In this document: positions 7,462 to 16,484 of the stretch, in pieces
Layout: every line of letters begins with the position of its first letter
Numbering within the stretch: position 1 is the first letter of the stretch
Origin: Gramella sp. AN32
GTDB lineage: Bacteria > Bacteroidota > Bacteroidia > Flavobacteriales > Flavobacteriaceae
DNA: 64,000 nucleotides
Direction of reading: 5' to 3'
Assembly: GCF_023718305.1 (NCBI RefSeq)
Contig: NZ_QEYO01000014.1
Location: forward strand, 1 to 64,000
The notes under the pieces: model-generated
Databases searched by the model: none
What the model saw: only the letters and a program-made list of their open reading frames with translations
What the model was told of the DNA's origin: nothing
Made by a program: the position numbers and the translations under genes

Positions 7462-8518
7462 AACAGACATCCTGATAATAGGAGCAGGACCAACTGGGTT
7501 GTTCACCGTTTTTGAAGCGGGACTCCTCAAGCTAAAAACACATTTAATTGATGCTTTGCCACAACCTGGTGGGCAGTGTTCAGAAATTTATCCAAAAAAA
7601 CCCATATATGATATTCCGGCATTCCCAGAAATTCTTGCCGGTGACCTGGTAAAAAACCTGATGGAGCAAATCCGGCCGTTTGAACCAGGCTTTACACTGG
7701 GCGAACGTGCAGAAACTTTAGAAAAACTGGATGACGGCACTTTCATTGTCACCACAAATAAAGGAACACAGCACCACGCCCCGGTAATTGCCATCGCTGG
7801 CGGACTCGGATCTTTTGAACCAAGAAAACCACCTATTGCAAATATTGCCAAATTTGAGGACAAAGGAGTTTCTTACTTTATTAAAGATCCGGAAGTGTAT
7901 CGCAATAAAAGGGTTGTAATTTCAGGTGGTGGGGATTCCGCTCTTGACTGGGCAATTTATCTAGCTGATATTGCTTCTGAAGTTGCTTTAGTGCATAGAA
8001 GAGCCGAATTCCGTGGAGCTTTAGATTCTGTAGAAAGAGTTTCAGAATTAGCCAAATTAGGCAAAATAGAAATGATTACCAATGCTGAAGTGGTAGGCCT
8101 AACGGGTGAAGATATCTTGGAAAAGGTAGTCATTCGTCATAAAGACCAGGCAAGGGGAGAAGAATTTAAGGAAGTAGATGATTTTATCCCATTATTCGGA
8201 CTCTCTCCAAAGCTTGGACCCATTGGCAGCTGGGGTCTTGAAATTGAAAAGAATGCGATCAAAGTCGATAATTCTTATGATTACCAAACCAACATTCCCG
8301 GAGTTTATGCCATTGGCGATGTGAATACCTATAAAGGTAAACTAAAACTGATCCTTTCCGGTTTTCATGAAGCCGCGATCATGTGTCAGAGTGCTTACCA
8401 GCGAATTTATCCAGATAAAAAATATGTGTTGAAATATACTACTGTGGGCGGTGTTGAAGGATTTGATGGTACAAAAAAGGAGGCAAAAAGAGAAGTGGTT
8501 CAGAGTATCGGAGTTTAA
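7454..8518 (+). CDS. ferredoxin-NADP+ reductase-like flavoprotein (TrxR-like type)
   Basis: A 354-residue FAD/NAD(P)-binding protein. The FAD motif GAGPTG is at 10-15 and the NADPH motif SGGGDSALDW at about 157-166, with a final GDVNTYKGKLKLILSGFHEA block. It lacks the CxxC redox pair of thioredoxin reductase (only C42 lies nearby), which places it with the YumC-type ferredoxin reductases (TrxR-like FNR). The position at the end of the sulfite reductase/siroheme genes, with an 8-bp overlap, suggests it passes NADPH electrons to sulfite reductase through ferredoxin (inference). A strong terminator follows. Confidence 0.9.
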   Translation: MIKTDILIIGAGPTGLFTVFEAGLLKLKTHLIDALPQPGGQCSEIYPKKPIYDIPAFPEILAGDLVKNLMEQIRPFEPGFTLGERAETLEKLDDGTFIVTTNKGTQHHAPVIAIAGGLGSFEPRKPPIANIAKFEDKGVSYFIKDPEVYRNKRVVISGGGDSALDWAIYLADIASEVALVHRRAEFRGALDSVERVSELAKLGKIEMITNAEVVGLTGEDILEKVVIRHKDQARGEEFKEVDDFIPLFGLSPKLGPIGSWGLEIEKNAIKVDNSYDYQTNIPGVYAIGDVNTYKGKLKLILSGFHEAAIMCQSAYQRIYPDKKYVLKYTTVGGVEGFDGTKKEAKREVVQSIGV

Positions 8519-8542
8519 TTAGCCAATTATACTGCTTGTTTT

Positions 8543-8572
8543 AACCTGCGGAAACTTTTCCGCAGGTTTTTT
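8543..8572 (+). terminator. intrinsic terminator after the sulfite-reduction genes
   Basis: AACCTGCGGAAA and TTTCCGCAGGTT form a perfect stem with a very short loop, followed by a T-run ending near 8572. Confidence 0.9.
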
Positions 8573-8705
8573 AGTCTTGTATGACCAGGATTTATTTTAG
8601 GATCTGCTAAAAATGGAAACTGCTCCCTTTTTTTAAAAGAATGGTGGCAGTAGAAAGATGAAGGGGAGATCAGATTTTTTGTAAATTCGATGAAAATTTA
8701 AAAAT

Positions 8706-9128
8706 ATGAAGGTCAGCTTAAAACGAATCAATGATAATTACCTTTTTGAAACTAAGAATGAGCGGGGGGATATTGTTCTTTTAGATAATAAATCTGAAGA
8801 AGAGCCAAAAGGTTCCAGCCCAATGGATCTTATTCTTAGGGGAATTGCCGGTTGTAGCAGTATTGATGTTGTGATGATTTTGAAAAAACAACAGCATGAA
8901 CTGGATGATCTTCAGGTTGAGGTGGAAGGTTTTCGTGAAGAAGGGGCAATTCCAAATGTTTTCAAAAAGATTCACCTCAATTTTATTTTGAAGGGGGATA
9001 TTCCTCCGGCTAAAGCCGGAAGAGCAGTAAAGTTATCCATGGACAAGTATTGCTCTGTTTCAAAAATGTTAGAGAAAGCAGCTGAAATTTCTTACTCTGT
9101 TGATCTTAATGGAAAAAAGGTATCCTAA
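8706..9128 (+). CDS. OsmC-family peroxiredoxin-like protein
   Basis: A 140-residue OsmC/Ohr-type protein. The first reactive cysteine is C50 in RGIAGCSSIDVVMIL and the second is C117 in MDKYCSVSKMLEKA, the spacing expected for thiol-dependent organic hydroperoxide reductases. The GSSPMDLIL block before C50 is a family hallmark. It may detoxify peroxides or handle sulfur-related oxidants given its neighbours (inference). Its stop overlaps the next start by one base. Confidence 0.9.
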   Translation: MKVSLKRINDNYLFETKNERGDIVLLDNKSEEEPKGSSPMDLILRGIAGCSSIDVVMILKKQQHELDDLQVEVEGFREEGAIPNVFKKIHLNFILKGDIPPAKAGRAVKLSMDKYCSVSKMLEKAAEISYSVDLNGKKVS

Positions 9129-9637
9129 TGGAATCTTTTGAAACGAGAATAGTAAAAACCTGGAAGCCGTCTAAATGGTTGCGAACGCTAGGAATTGTAC
9201 TATTGGTTGCCAGCGCCGCAAGTGTTTTCGTTTGGAAGCCTGACATTCCCTGGTTAAGCGTATTATCCTATTTTGTGTATGCAATTACTTTTTTGTTTGC
9301 TTTAAGTTTATCCTTTATCAAATCAAAAAATCTTGGCGGGATTTTTATTTCAGAAGAAAATATTGAGATCGATTTTCAGGGAGAAAAACAGATTTTTTTG
9401 ATTTCAGATCTAAAACAATTAGGGTTTAATAATCGGGGATACGGCAGTTTTTGGAAACATAAAATTCAGGAAAATAAGGACCATCTTTATTTTATGGATG
9501 GCTCTGGTGATAAATACGATTACGAAATTAGTATTCAGAATAAAGAGAAGAAAGAAGGGTTAAAACAATTTTTAAAGGTAGTAAAACCAAATTCTCCTTT
9601 TAAAGTGGAAGGACAAACCGGCAGGTATTCCTTTTAA
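9128..9637 (+). CDS. hypothetical membrane protein
   Basis: A 169-residue protein with two hydrophobic helices (about 19-36 and 41-62) followed by a ~105-residue soluble tail rich in charged residues and beta-type sequence. I do not recognise a family; the layout resembles bacterial PH-like proteins with two membrane helices, but that is only an impression. It is translationally coupled to the OsmC gene (TAATG overlap), so it probably shares its expression. Confidence 0.7.
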   Translation: MESFETRIVKTWKPSKWLRTLGIVLLVASAASVFVWKPDIPWLSVLSYFVYAITFLFALSLSFIKSKNLGGIFISEENIEIDFQGEKQIFLISDLKQLGFNNRGYGSFWKHKIQENKDHLYFMDGSGDKYDYEISIQNKEKKEGLKQFLKVVKPNSPFKVEGQTGRYSF

Positions 9638-9665
9638 TTTCCTGTTTAAATTTATCTCAAATCTA

Positions 9666-9695
9666 TTGTATTTTCGGGGCTGATGCCTATATTTG
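9666..9695 (+). promoter_or_regulatory. promoter of the methionine operon
   Basis: TTG (9666-9668), 19 bp, then TATATTTG (9688-9695): an exact Bacteroidota -33/-7 pair. The predicted start near 9702 leaves a leader that contains the whole SAM riboswitch. Confidence 0.8.
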
Positions 9696-9720
9696 CCTAT
9701 AAGTTCATAAAATTAATGTC

Positions 9721-9823
9721 GTTATCAAGAAAGGTTGAGGGATTAGACCCGCTGAAACCTTGGCAACCCTCCTGTAATGGGAGAAGGTGCTAAATTCTAC
9801 CACGCCTGGCGTGGATAGATAAC
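9721..9823 (+). promoter_or_regulatory. SAM-I (S-box) riboswitch
   Basis: The S-box core is clear. P1 pairs GTTATC (9721-9726) with GATAAC (9818-9823). The central TTAGACCCGCTGAAACCTTGG and GGCAACC signature follows, then P3 around the TCCTGTAATGGGAG hairpin, the AAGGTGC junction, and a P4 hairpin CCACGCCTGGCGTGG. Binding of S-adenosylmethionine would switch off the downstream methionine synthase genes. I see no separate intrinsic terminator between 9823 and 9874, so control may act on translation initiation or through P1 itself. Confidence 0.95.
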
Positions 9824-9873
9824 AAAGAATACTTCCTATTTTCTTTTTTTGATAATGATGTACAATCAATACT

Positions 9874-10911
9874 ATGTCAAAACTAGAAGAATTACTCTCT
9901 CAAAAAATATTAATACTCGATGGTGCCATGGGTACCATGCTTCAGGAATATAAATTTTCTGAAGAGGATTTCCGTGGAACACGTTTCGCAGACTGGCCGG
10001 TTTCCCTTCAGGGAAATAACGACCTGTTGTCTATTACCCAACCTGAAGCGATCGCGACGATTCATCGTAAATATTTTGATGCCGGAGCCGATATTGTGGA
10101 AACTAATACCTTCTCCGGCACCACCATCGCTATGGCCGATTATAAAATGGAAGATCTGGTTTATGAACTCAATTATGAGTCGGCCAAAATTGCCAAAGCG
10201 GTGGCAGAAGAAGTAACGGCTGAAAATCCTGAAAAACCAAGATTTGTAGCCGGTGCTATAGGCCCCACCAACAAAACTGCTAGTATGAGCCCAGATGTGA
10301 ATGATCCCGGTTACCGGGCGATTTCATTTGAAGAGCTCAAAATTGCTTATCGTCAACAAGCTCAAGCCCTGATTGATGGAGGGGTTGATATTTTACTGGT
10401 GGAAACTGTTTTTGACACCTTAAATGCTAAAGCGGCCCTTTTCGCAATCGAAGAATTAAAGGAAGAACTTAATATTGATATTCCCGTGATGGTGAGTGGT
10501 ACCATAACAGATGCCTCTGGGAGAACGCTTTCAGGCCAAACGGCAGAAGCTTTTCTTATTTCGGTGTCCCATATTCCCTTGTTGAGTATTGGATTTAATT
10601 GTGCTCTGGGAGCAAAACAATTAACCCCACATCTTGAAGTTTTAAATCGATATTCAAAATCAGGAATTTCGGCCTATCCAAATGCCGGATTGCCGAATGC
10701 ATTTGGGGAATACGATCAGGATGCACAGGAAATGGCAACCCAAATCGAAGAATATCTCGAAAAAGGATTGGTGAATATTCTGGGCGGCTGCTGCGGAACC
10801 ACTCCAAAACATATAAAAGCCATTGCTGAAGTAGCTGCAAAATACGAACCTAGAAAAATTAATTTAAAAGAGGATCCCCGTCATGCTGAACTTGATTCAG
10901 CAGCGAATTAG
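9874..10911 (+). CDS. homocysteine S-methyltransferase half of split MetH
   Basis: A 345-residue protein equal to the N-terminal homocysteine-binding module of cobalamin-dependent methionine synthase. It opens with ILDGAMGTMLQ. The zinc-binding cysteines are C243 (GFNCALG) and C306/C307 (GGCCGTTP). It works with the separate cobalamin protein encoded next. The last ~11 residues (…PRHAELDSAAN) are translated from an inserted palindromic repeat and are not part of the conserved domain. It is controlled by the SAM riboswitch 50 bp upstream. Confidence 0.95.
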   Translation: MSKLEELLSQKILILDGAMGTMLQEYKFSEEDFRGTRFADWPVSLQGNNDLLSITQPEAIATIHRKYFDAGADIVETNTFSGTTIAMADYKMEDLVYELNYESAKIAKAVAEEVTAENPEKPRFVAGAIGPTNKTASMSPDVNDPGYRAISFEELKIAYRQQAQALIDGGVDILLVETVFDTLNAKAALFAIEELKEELNIDIPVMVSGTITDASGRTLSGQTAEAFLISVSHIPLLSIGFNCALGAKQLTPHLEVLNRYSKSGISAYPNAGLPNAFGEYDQDAQEMATQIEEYLEKGLVNILGGCCGTTPKHIKAIAEVAAKYEPRKINLKEDPRHAELDSAAN

Positions 10912-10956
10912 AAATAGCATAATGATTCAGACCCTGAAATAAACTCAGGGTGACGG
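10878..10956. repeat. palindromic CGTCA...TGACG intergenic element
   Basis: The ~77-bp element begins CCGTCATGCTGAA and ends GGGTGACGG. Inside are two hairpins, GCTGAACTTGATTCAGC and ACCCTGAAATAAACTCAGGGT, and the terminal CGTCA/TGACG can pair, giving a three-way junction. It covers the end of the first metH gene and most of the gap before the second. Sequences of this type recur in flavobacterial genomes (from memory); a shortened version, CGTCATGCTAAGCCTGTCG, is at 13900-13918. Confidence 0.8.
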
Positions 10957-10973
10957 AACACAAAGAATATAGA

Positions 10974-13652
10974 ATGTCAGAAATAAGATCTTTAAAGCTG
11001 TCCGGACTCGAACCACTGGTAATTACGCCAGAAACCAATTTTGTAAATGTTGGTGAACGTACCAATGTTGCAGGTTCAAAGAAGTTTCTTAGACTCATCA
11101 AGGAGGATAAGTTTGATGAGGCTTTAGAGGTAGCCCGAGAACAGGTAGATAATGGGGCGCAAATCATCGATATTAATATGGATGATGGCCTTATTGAGGG
11201 GAAAGAAGCCATGGTTAAATTCCTGAATCTGGTTGTTGCAGAACCTGATATTGCCCGAGTTCCTATCATGATAGACAGCTCAAAATGGGAAATTATAGAA
11301 GCCGGTCTACAGGTAGTTCAGGGAAAATGTGTGGTAAACTCGATTAGTCTTAAAGAAGGTGAAGAGGAGTTTATCAGTCATGCGAAAAAAATCAAACGCT
11401 ACGGCGCAGCGGTGGTCGTTATGGCTTTCGATGAAACGGGCCAGGCCGATAATTACGAACGTAGAATTGAAATTACAAAACGTTCCTATGATATTTTAGT
11501 AAACCAGGTGAAATTCCCTCCCGAAGACATCATTTTTGATCTGAATATTTTTCCGGTCGGCACGGGAATGGACGAGCATAAAAGAAATGCTATAGATTTT
11601 ATTGAAGGAACACGCTGGGTAAAAGAAAACCTTCCGCATTGTAGTGTGAGTGGGGGAGTTAGTAATGTTTCCTTTTCTTTTCGTGGAAATAATCCCGTGA
11701 GGGAAGCCATGCATTCGGTGTTTTTATATCATGCCATCCAGGCTGGAATGAACATGGGAATTGTGAATCCGTCGATGCTGGAGGTCTACGATGAAATTCC
11801 AAAAGATCTTCTGGAGCATGTGGAAGATGTGATTTTTGATCGAAGAGAAGATGCAACCGAGCGACTACTTTCTTTAGCTGAAAATGTAGTTGGTAAAAAG
11901 AGAGAAAATAAGATAGATCTTTCCTGGCGGGAGAACCCGTTACAGGATAGAATTACGCACGCTTTGGTAAAAGGGATCGATGCCTATATTCTGGAAGATA
12001 TCGAACAGGCACGGCAGGAAGCTGAAAGACCTCTGGACGTTATTGAAGGTCATTTAATGATTGGGATGAATGTGGTTGGGGATCTTTTTGGAAGCGGAAA
12101 AATGTTCCTGCCACAGGTAGTGAAATCAGCAAGGGTAATGAAAAAAGCCGTTGCCTATTTGCTACCTTACATTGAAGCAGATAAATCTAATGTAAGGCGA
12201 TCGGCTGGTAAGATTTTAATGGCCACTGTAAAAGGAGATGTACACGATATTGGTAAAAATATAGTGGGTGTTGTTTTGGGCTGTAATAATTATGAGATTA
12301 TAGACCTGGGCGTAATGGTGCCATCAGAAAAGATCATTGAAACCGCAAAAGCTGAAAATGTAGATGCGATAGGCCTTAGCGGACTTATTACCCCCTCGCT
12401 TGATGAAATGGTTTTTCTGGCAAAAGAAATGCAACGGCAGAATTTTGAAGTGCCGTTACTCATTGGAGGTGCTACAACTTCCAAAGCGCATACCGCGGTA
12501 AAAATAGATCCACAATATCATTTTGCGGTAGCACATGTTAACGATGCTTCGCGTGCGGTAACTGTGGTTGGCGATCTATTAAAAGAAAGCACCCGGGAAA
12601 AATACAAAAGTGATCTTAAGACCGAATATGATAAATTCAGGATCAACTTTAAGAAGCGCAGTAAAGTAAAAAGCTATTTAAAGCTGCCGGAAGCACGGCG
12701 AAATAAATTTAAAATTGACTGGAAATCCGCCAATATTATAAAACCTAATCAATTGGGAATTCAGGTGATAGAAGATTTCGATTTAAAAAAGCTGGAGGAA
12801 TATATAGACTGGTCCCCGTTTTTTAGAAGCTGGGATATGCATGGCCGTTATCCTGATATTCTGAAAGACGAGAAAGTAGGCGAGCAGGCGCAAAGTCTTT
12901 TCGACGATGCCCAGGTTTTATTGCAACGTGTTTTGAATGAAAAACTGTTGAAGGCGAAGGCAACTTTTGGTTTGTTTGAAGCAAATTCTATTGACGACGA
13001 TGATATTGAAGTGAAATATAAAGAAGCTTCAGAAGAGAAAAAGATCGTTTTCAGAACCCTTCGGCAGCAACTTAAGAAGTATGCTGAAAAGCCAAATTTC
13101 GCCCTGTCAGATTTTATCGCGCCAAAAGAGAGCGGAATCCAGGATTATATAGGATGTTTTTGTGTCACCACAGGTTTCGGAACCCAAGAACTGGCGGCTA
13201 AATTTGAGAAGGATTTTGACGATTATAATTCAATTATGATCAAGGCGCTGGCCGATAGACTGGCGGAAGCATTTGCAGAATATCTGCATAAGGAAGTCCG
13301 CCAGAATTACTGGGGATATGCTTCTGAAGAGAATCTGAGCAAAGAAGAATTAATCAAAGAAGAATATAAGGGCATTCGGCCTGCACCCGGTTATCCCGCC
13401 TGTCCCGATCATCTGGAAAAACTCAGTATCTGGGAATTATTAAAGGTTGAGGAAAATATTGGCGTGAAGCTTACCGAAAGCCTGGCTATGTGGCCGGCGG
13501 CAAGTGTAAGTGGATACTATTTTGCCAATCCTGAAGCCAGGTATTTTGGTTTGGGAAAAATGAAAGAAGATCAGGTAAAAGATTTCGCTAAAAGAAAAGG
13601 AATAGATTATAAGAAAGCCGAGAAGTGGCTAAATCCGAATATCGCGGAATAG
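10974..13652 (+). CDS. metH: methionine synthase, folate/cobalamin/activation modules (MetH C-terminal part)
   Basis: An 892-residue protein from ATG 10974. The upstream in-frame GTG at 10950 lies inside the repeat and was rejected. Modules in order: the methyltetrahydrofolate-binding pterin domain ([17 protein letters not shown] near the start); the cobalamin cap and Rossmann domain with [10 protein letters not shown]424 being the lower cobalt ligand; and the SAM-binding activation domain ([16 protein letters not shown] near the end). Together with the preceding gene it rebuilds full MetH, methylating homocysteine with methyl-B12. No metE is present in the window, so B12 supply may matter for methionine here (inference). 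Confidence 0.96.
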   Translation: MSEIRSLKLSGLEPLVITPETNFVNVGERTNVAGSKKFLRLIKEDKFDEALEVAREQVDNGAQIIDINMDDGLIEGKEAMVKFLNLVVAEPDIARVPIMIDSSKWEIIEAGLQVVQGKCVVNSISLKEGEEEFISHAKKIKRYGAAVVVMAFDETGQADNYERRIEITKRSYDILVNQVKFPPEDIIFDLNIFPVGTGMDEHKRNAIDFIEGTRWVKENLPHCSVSGGVSNVSFSFRGNNPVREAMHSVFLYHAIQAGMNMGIVNPSMLEVYDEIPKDLLEHVEDVIFDRREDATERLLSLAENVVGKKRENKIDLSWRENPLQDRITHALVKGIDAYILEDIEQARQEAERPLDVIEGHLMIGMNVVGDLFGSGKMFLPQVVKSARVMKKAVAYLLPYIEADKSNVRRSAGKILMATVKGDVHDIGKNIVGVVLGCNNYEIIDLGVMVPSEKIIETAKAENVDAIGLSGLITPSLDEMVFLAKEMQRQNFEVPLLIGGATTSKAHTAVKIDPQYHFAVAHVNDASRAVTVVGDLLKESTREKYKSDLKTEYDKFRINFKKRSKVKSYLKLPEARRNKFKIDWKSANIIKPNQLGIQVIEDFDLKKLEEYIDWSPFFRSWDMHGRYPDILKDEKVGEQAQSLFDDAQVLLQRVLNEKLLKAKATFGLFEANSIDDDDIEVKYKEASEEKKIVFRTLRQQLKKYAEKPNFALSDFIAPKESGIQDYIGCFCVTTGFGTQELAAKFEKDFDDYNSIMIKALADRLAEAFAEYLHKEVRQNYWGYASEENLSKEELIKEEYKGIRPAPGYPACPDHLEKLSIWELLKVEENIGVKLTESLAMWPAASVSGYYFANPEARYFGLGKMKEDQVKDFAKRKGIDYKKAEKWLNPNIAE

Positions 13653-13857
13653 TATTGAGTAGGTAGTATTTAGAAGTGAGTATTTATATTTGAGAACGCG
13701 AGAGTTTAAAGGTATAAAGAATAAAAGACGTATTAAAAGCTCAGTATGATCAATGAATAGTAATGATAGTGCGGAGCATCGAGTATTTAAAATTGAGTAG
13801 AAATATATAATATTGAATTCTGAATATTGAATTTTTAGAATAGGATATGCGTTAGGG

Positions 13858-13880
13858 ACCTGCCTCGCCGGCAGGCAGGT
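13858..13880. repeat. ACCTGCCT palindrome, copy 1
   Basis: A near-perfect palindrome with one extra C at its centre. Related copies are at 16390-16413 and 61934-61955. Confidence 0.85.
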
Positions 13881-13881
13881 T

Positions 13882-13969
13882 GTAGCGGCATCCTTTTACC
13901 GTCATGCTAAGCCTGTCGAAGCATACGGCAAAAGATAAAGCGGAAAGCCCGGCCTGAAAGGCAACGCCC
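13882..13969. repeat. structured intergenic element with nested hairpins
   Basis: GTAGCGGCATCCTTTTACCGT pairs with ACGGCAAAAGATAAAGCGG. Between them sits the hairpin ATGCTAAGCCTGTCGAAGCAT, and a GCCCGGCCTGAAAGGCAACGCCC tail follows. The AGCGGCATCC... AGCGGAAAGCCCG frame recurs in flavobacterial intergenic regions (from memory). It could be a mobile palindrome or a structured RNA. Confidence 0.5.
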
Positions 13970-14002
13970 AAAAAATGAAAAGAAAAAATTAAACGAAATA
14001 GC

Positions 14003-14035
14003 AGACCTGTAAGTCCTTAAAAACCTTGCAGGTCT
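14003..14035. repeat. AGACCTG/GCAGGTCT hairpin upstream of metF
   Basis: AGACCTG (14003-14009) and CAGGTCT (14029-14035) form an imperfect hairpin ending 17 nt before the metF ATG. This type of sequence is common in flavobacteria; no regulatory role is shown. Confidence 0.55.
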
Positions 14036-14052
14036 ATGTATAAAATTAAAAA

Positions 14053-15006
14053 ATGAAAGTTACCGAACATATCGAAAAAGCAAATGGGAAAACTTTGTTT
14101 TCCTTTGAAATCATCCCGCCGAAAAAAGGGAAGAATATCAAGGAACTTTATGATAATATAAATCCGCTGATGGAGTTCAAACCTCCATTTATCGATGTGA
14201 CCACTTCCCGCGAAGAATATGTGTATGTGAACCGCGACGGACTTTTTGACAGAAAGATCACCCGAATGCGCCCTGGTACGGTAGGTATTTGTGCGGCCAT
14301 CAAGCATAAATATAATGTTGATACAGTGCCCCATGTGCTTTGTGGTGGGTTTTCTAAAGAGGAAACTGAATATTTACTGGTGGATTGCCATTATCTGGGC
14401 ATTGAAAACGTGATGGCCTTGAGAGGTGACGCCATGAACCACCAGAAGTACTTTGAAGCTTCGGAAGGCGGGCACCATTATGCCTGTGATTTAGTGGGGC
14501 AAATCAATAATCTGAATCAGGGAAAATACCTGCACGACGTAGTGGAAACTGATGACAAAGCCGATTTCTGTATTGGTGTTGCGGGTTATCCTGAAAAACA
14601 TATAGAGGCACCTTCCTTAAATTCAGATCTTAAAAGATTGAAGGAAAAAGTGGATGCAGGGGCAGATTATATCGTTACCCAAATGTTTTTCGATAATTCA
14701 AAATATTTTGAATTTGTAGACGAGGCGAAAAAGGCAGGGATTAATGTGCCCATTATTCCTGGGATTAAACCTATTGCAATCCCGAGACATCTTCAGCTAT
14801 TGCCGCATGTCTTTAAGATTGATATTCCTGAGCCATTAATTTCTGAAGTTGAAAAATGTAAAAATAATAAAGAAGTAAGGCAGGTGGGAATTGAATGGTG
14901 CATCAAACAATCAAAAGAATTAATGGAAGGCGGTGCTCCTGTGTTACATTATTATTCTATGGGTAAGAGCAGCAATATTGAGCAAATTGCCAAAGCGATA
15001 TTTTAA
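14053..15006 (+). CDS. metF: 5,10-methylenetetrahydrofolate reductase (MetF)
   Basis: A 317-residue TIM-barrel flavoenzyme that reduces methylene-THF to methyl-THF, the methyl donor for MetH. Family blocks include SFEIIPPKKG near the start, VMALRGDA around 120 and VTQMFFDN for substrate and FAD contacts. Length and order fit bacterial MetF. It lies downstream of both metH parts, so the SAM riboswitch may control it too if transcription crosses the 400-bp gap. Confidence 0.96.
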   Translation: MKVTEHIEKANGKTLFSFEIIPPKKGKNIKELYDNINPLMEFKPPFIDVTTSREEYVYVNRDGLFDRKITRMRPGTVGICAAIKHKYNVDTVPHVLCGGFSKEETEYLLVDCHYLGIENVMALRGDAMNHQKYFEASEGGHHYACDLVGQINNLNQGKYLHDVVETDDKADFCIGVAGYPEKHIEAPSLNSDLKRLKEKVDAGADYIVTQMFFDNSKYFEFVDEAKKAGINVPIIPGIKPIAIPRHLQLLPHVFKIDIPEPLISEVEKCKNNKEVRQVGIEWCIKQSKELMEGGAPVLHYYSMGKSSNIEQIAKAIF

Positions 15007-15016
15007 TCTAATAATT

Positions 15017-15042
15017 CCCCGATGCTTTTGCGTCGGGGTTTC
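15017..15042 (+). terminator. terminator after metF
   Basis: CCCCGATGC, a TTTT loop and GCGTCGGGG form a 9-bp stem with one mismatch-like G-T pair, followed by a short GTTTCC rather than a long T-run, so it may be weak. Confidence 0.6.
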
Positions 15043-15158
15043 CTCTTCACCTCTCCCTCGGGAGAGGTCGGAACTGCTTTTTCGCAGTTCTGGGTGAGGG
15101 GAAATATAAAATTTCAGTTTTTGCCCAGAGGGCAAAATAACCCCGATGGCTATCGGGG
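15042..15158. repeat. cluster of palindromic elements between metF and the PagL-like gene
   Basis: CCTCTCCC/GGGAGAGG (15050-15067) and GAACTGC/GCAGTTC (15071-15090) are two hairpins enclosed by TCACC...GGTGA. They are followed by the separate palindrome CCCCGATGGCTATCGGGG (15141-15158). Each is a recognisable repeat type in flavobacteria; no gene is present. Confidence 0.65.
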
Positions 15159-15274
15159 GGTGAAATAACCCTGCGGCTTGCCTCAGTGATAGTCGATTTT
15201 AAGAAATTTTTTATTTTTTAGAAGTTGAAAACTTCCCGGCATTTTTTTCGTAAATATGTTAGATTTGCCCCCGT

Positions 15275-16381
15275 ATGAAAAAATTATTTCTGTGCCTCCT
15301 CATTTTTAATTGCTTTGCCCTACAGTCGCAGGAGGATGAAATCCCAAAATATTACAGTTTTGACGCCAATTATTTCTACGGAAGTATTTTGGAACATAAT
15401 CACAGTATTGCCCATTTGATCACCGGTCACCCAACCGGCGTAATCTTTAGTTGGAACCAGAAGACGTACGGACTTAAAGCCTGGGAGCGTCGCTATAATT
15501 ATCCTGATTTTGGTTATTCCTTTTCCTACCAGAATATGCAGAATAAATATTTAGGGAAGAATTACGGGATTTACGGGCATTTCAATTTTTATTTTTTAAA
15601 AAGATATTTGATGTTTCGGGTGGGGCAGGGAGTTGCCTATGCGTCCAATCCTTATGATGCTGATGAGAATTATATCAATAATGCCTACGGTTCCCGTTTT
15701 TTAAGCACTACCTATATTATGGGGAATTTCAACAAACAAAATATTTATAAAGGTTTAGGTATTCAGGCGGGGGTAACTATTCTTCATTATTCCAATGCCG
15801 ATTTAAATTCGCCCAATAACAGTACAAATACCTTTACTTTCAATGTAGGTTTGAATTATCTGTTGGATTATGAAGCGCATCCGGATTATATTCCGAAGAA
15901 TCCCAAAGAGAAAAAATATACCGAACCCATTCACTATAATTTTGCTTTACGTGGTGGGGTAAATACTGCCGGAGTAATTGGTTCCCCGCAATTGCCATTT
16001 TTTACCATTACGGCTTATGCCGATAAAGTGATCAATAAAAAAAGCACATTACAGGCGGGGACTGAAGTATTTTTTTCACGATCGCTGGAAGAATTTATTA
16101 ATTACCGCGCTGCGGCCTTTCCGACCTTGAATTTAAGTGGAGATGAAGATTCTAAGAGAGTGGGCATTTTTATAGGGCATAAACTTACTTTTAACAAAAT
16201 CTCACTGATCAACCATTTGGGGTATTATATTTATTATCCTTATACGGGTTATGTAGATCAGGTTTACAATCGTTTTGGACTGGAAAGAAAATTATCTGAG
16301 CATTTATGGGCCTCTGCAACCGTGAGGTCTCATGGAGCCAATGCGGAAGCGGTTGAATTTTCAATAGGATATAGATTATAA
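15275..16381 (+). CDS. acyloxyacyl hydrolase / PagL-like outer-membrane protein
   Basis: A 368-residue protein with a signal peptide (about 1-19, ending ALQSQ) and beta-strand-rich sequence. The HYSNADLNSPNNSTNTFTF segment carries the His-x-Ser-Asn motif of PagL-type lipid A deacylases. The region about 190-210 to the end is a longer barrel-like extension, usual in Bacteroidota versions. It probably sits in the outer membrane and may remove acyl chains from lipid A (family-based). A -7-like TAGATTTG at 15260-15267 ends only 7 bp before the ATG, so the mRNA may be nearly leaderless, though no matching TTG is seen. Confidence 0.7.
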   Translation: MKKLFLCLLIFNCFALQSQEDEIPKYYSFDANYFYGSILEHNHSIAHLITGHPTGVIFSWNQKTYGLKAWERRYNYPDFGYSFSYQNMQNKYLGKNYGIYGHFNFYFLKRYLMFRVGQGVAYASNPYDADENYINNAYGSRFLSTTYIMGNFNKQNIYKGLGIQAGVTILHYSNADLNSPNNSTNTFTFNVGLNYLLDYEAHPDYIPKNPKEKKYTEPIHYNFALRGGVNTAGVIGSPQLPFFTITAYADKVINKKSTLQAGTEVFFSRSLEEFINYRAAAFPTLNLSGDEDSKRVGIFIGHKLTFNKISLINHLGYYIYYPYTGYVDQVYNRFGLERKLSEHLWASATVRSHGANAEAVEFSIGYRL

Positions 16382-16389
16382 GGCCCATA

Positions 16390-16413
16390 ACCTGCCTGCC
16401 GTAGGCTGGTGGG
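16390..16413. repeat. ACCTGCCT palindrome, copy 2 (degenerate)
   Basis: ACCTGCCTGCCGTAGGCTGGTGGG resembles the palindromes at 13858 and 61934 but with mismatches in the right arm. It lies 9 bp after the PagL-like stop codon. Confidence 0.65.
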
Positions 16414-16484
16414 TATTTGATAAGTTGAGAGCCGGCTATTAGAATAAATAAAGAACTGTTGCAATTTTCTAAAAATTTACAATA

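Larger units (their letters stand above)
13653..14052. other. 400-bp gene-free stretch with three palindromic repeats
   Basis: No ORF or promoter is convincing. The first 200 bp is AT-rich, degenerate sequence. It then holds ACCTGCCTCGCCGGCAGGCAGGT (13858-13880), a larger structured element (13882-13969) and the hairpin AGACCTG...GCAGGTCT (14003-14035) just before metF. No terminator with a T-run is seen, so metF may be read through from metH. Confidence 0.75.

Noticed and set aside
7454..8518. Flavoprotein as thioredoxin reductase
   Set aside because: No CxxC active-site pair is present between the FAD and NADPH domains.
9920..10216. Plus-strand ORF inside the first metH gene
   Set aside because: It is an overlapping frame within a conserved enzyme and has no recognisable product.
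9874..13652. Split metH as a frameshifted single gene
   Set aside because: The break lies at the normal domain border, both parts have complete ends, and separate genes are standard in Bacteroidota.
15260..15267. Full promoter for the PagL-like gene
   Set aside because: The TAnnTTTG box is present but no TTG lies 17-23 bp upstream, so it is mentioned only in the gene entry.
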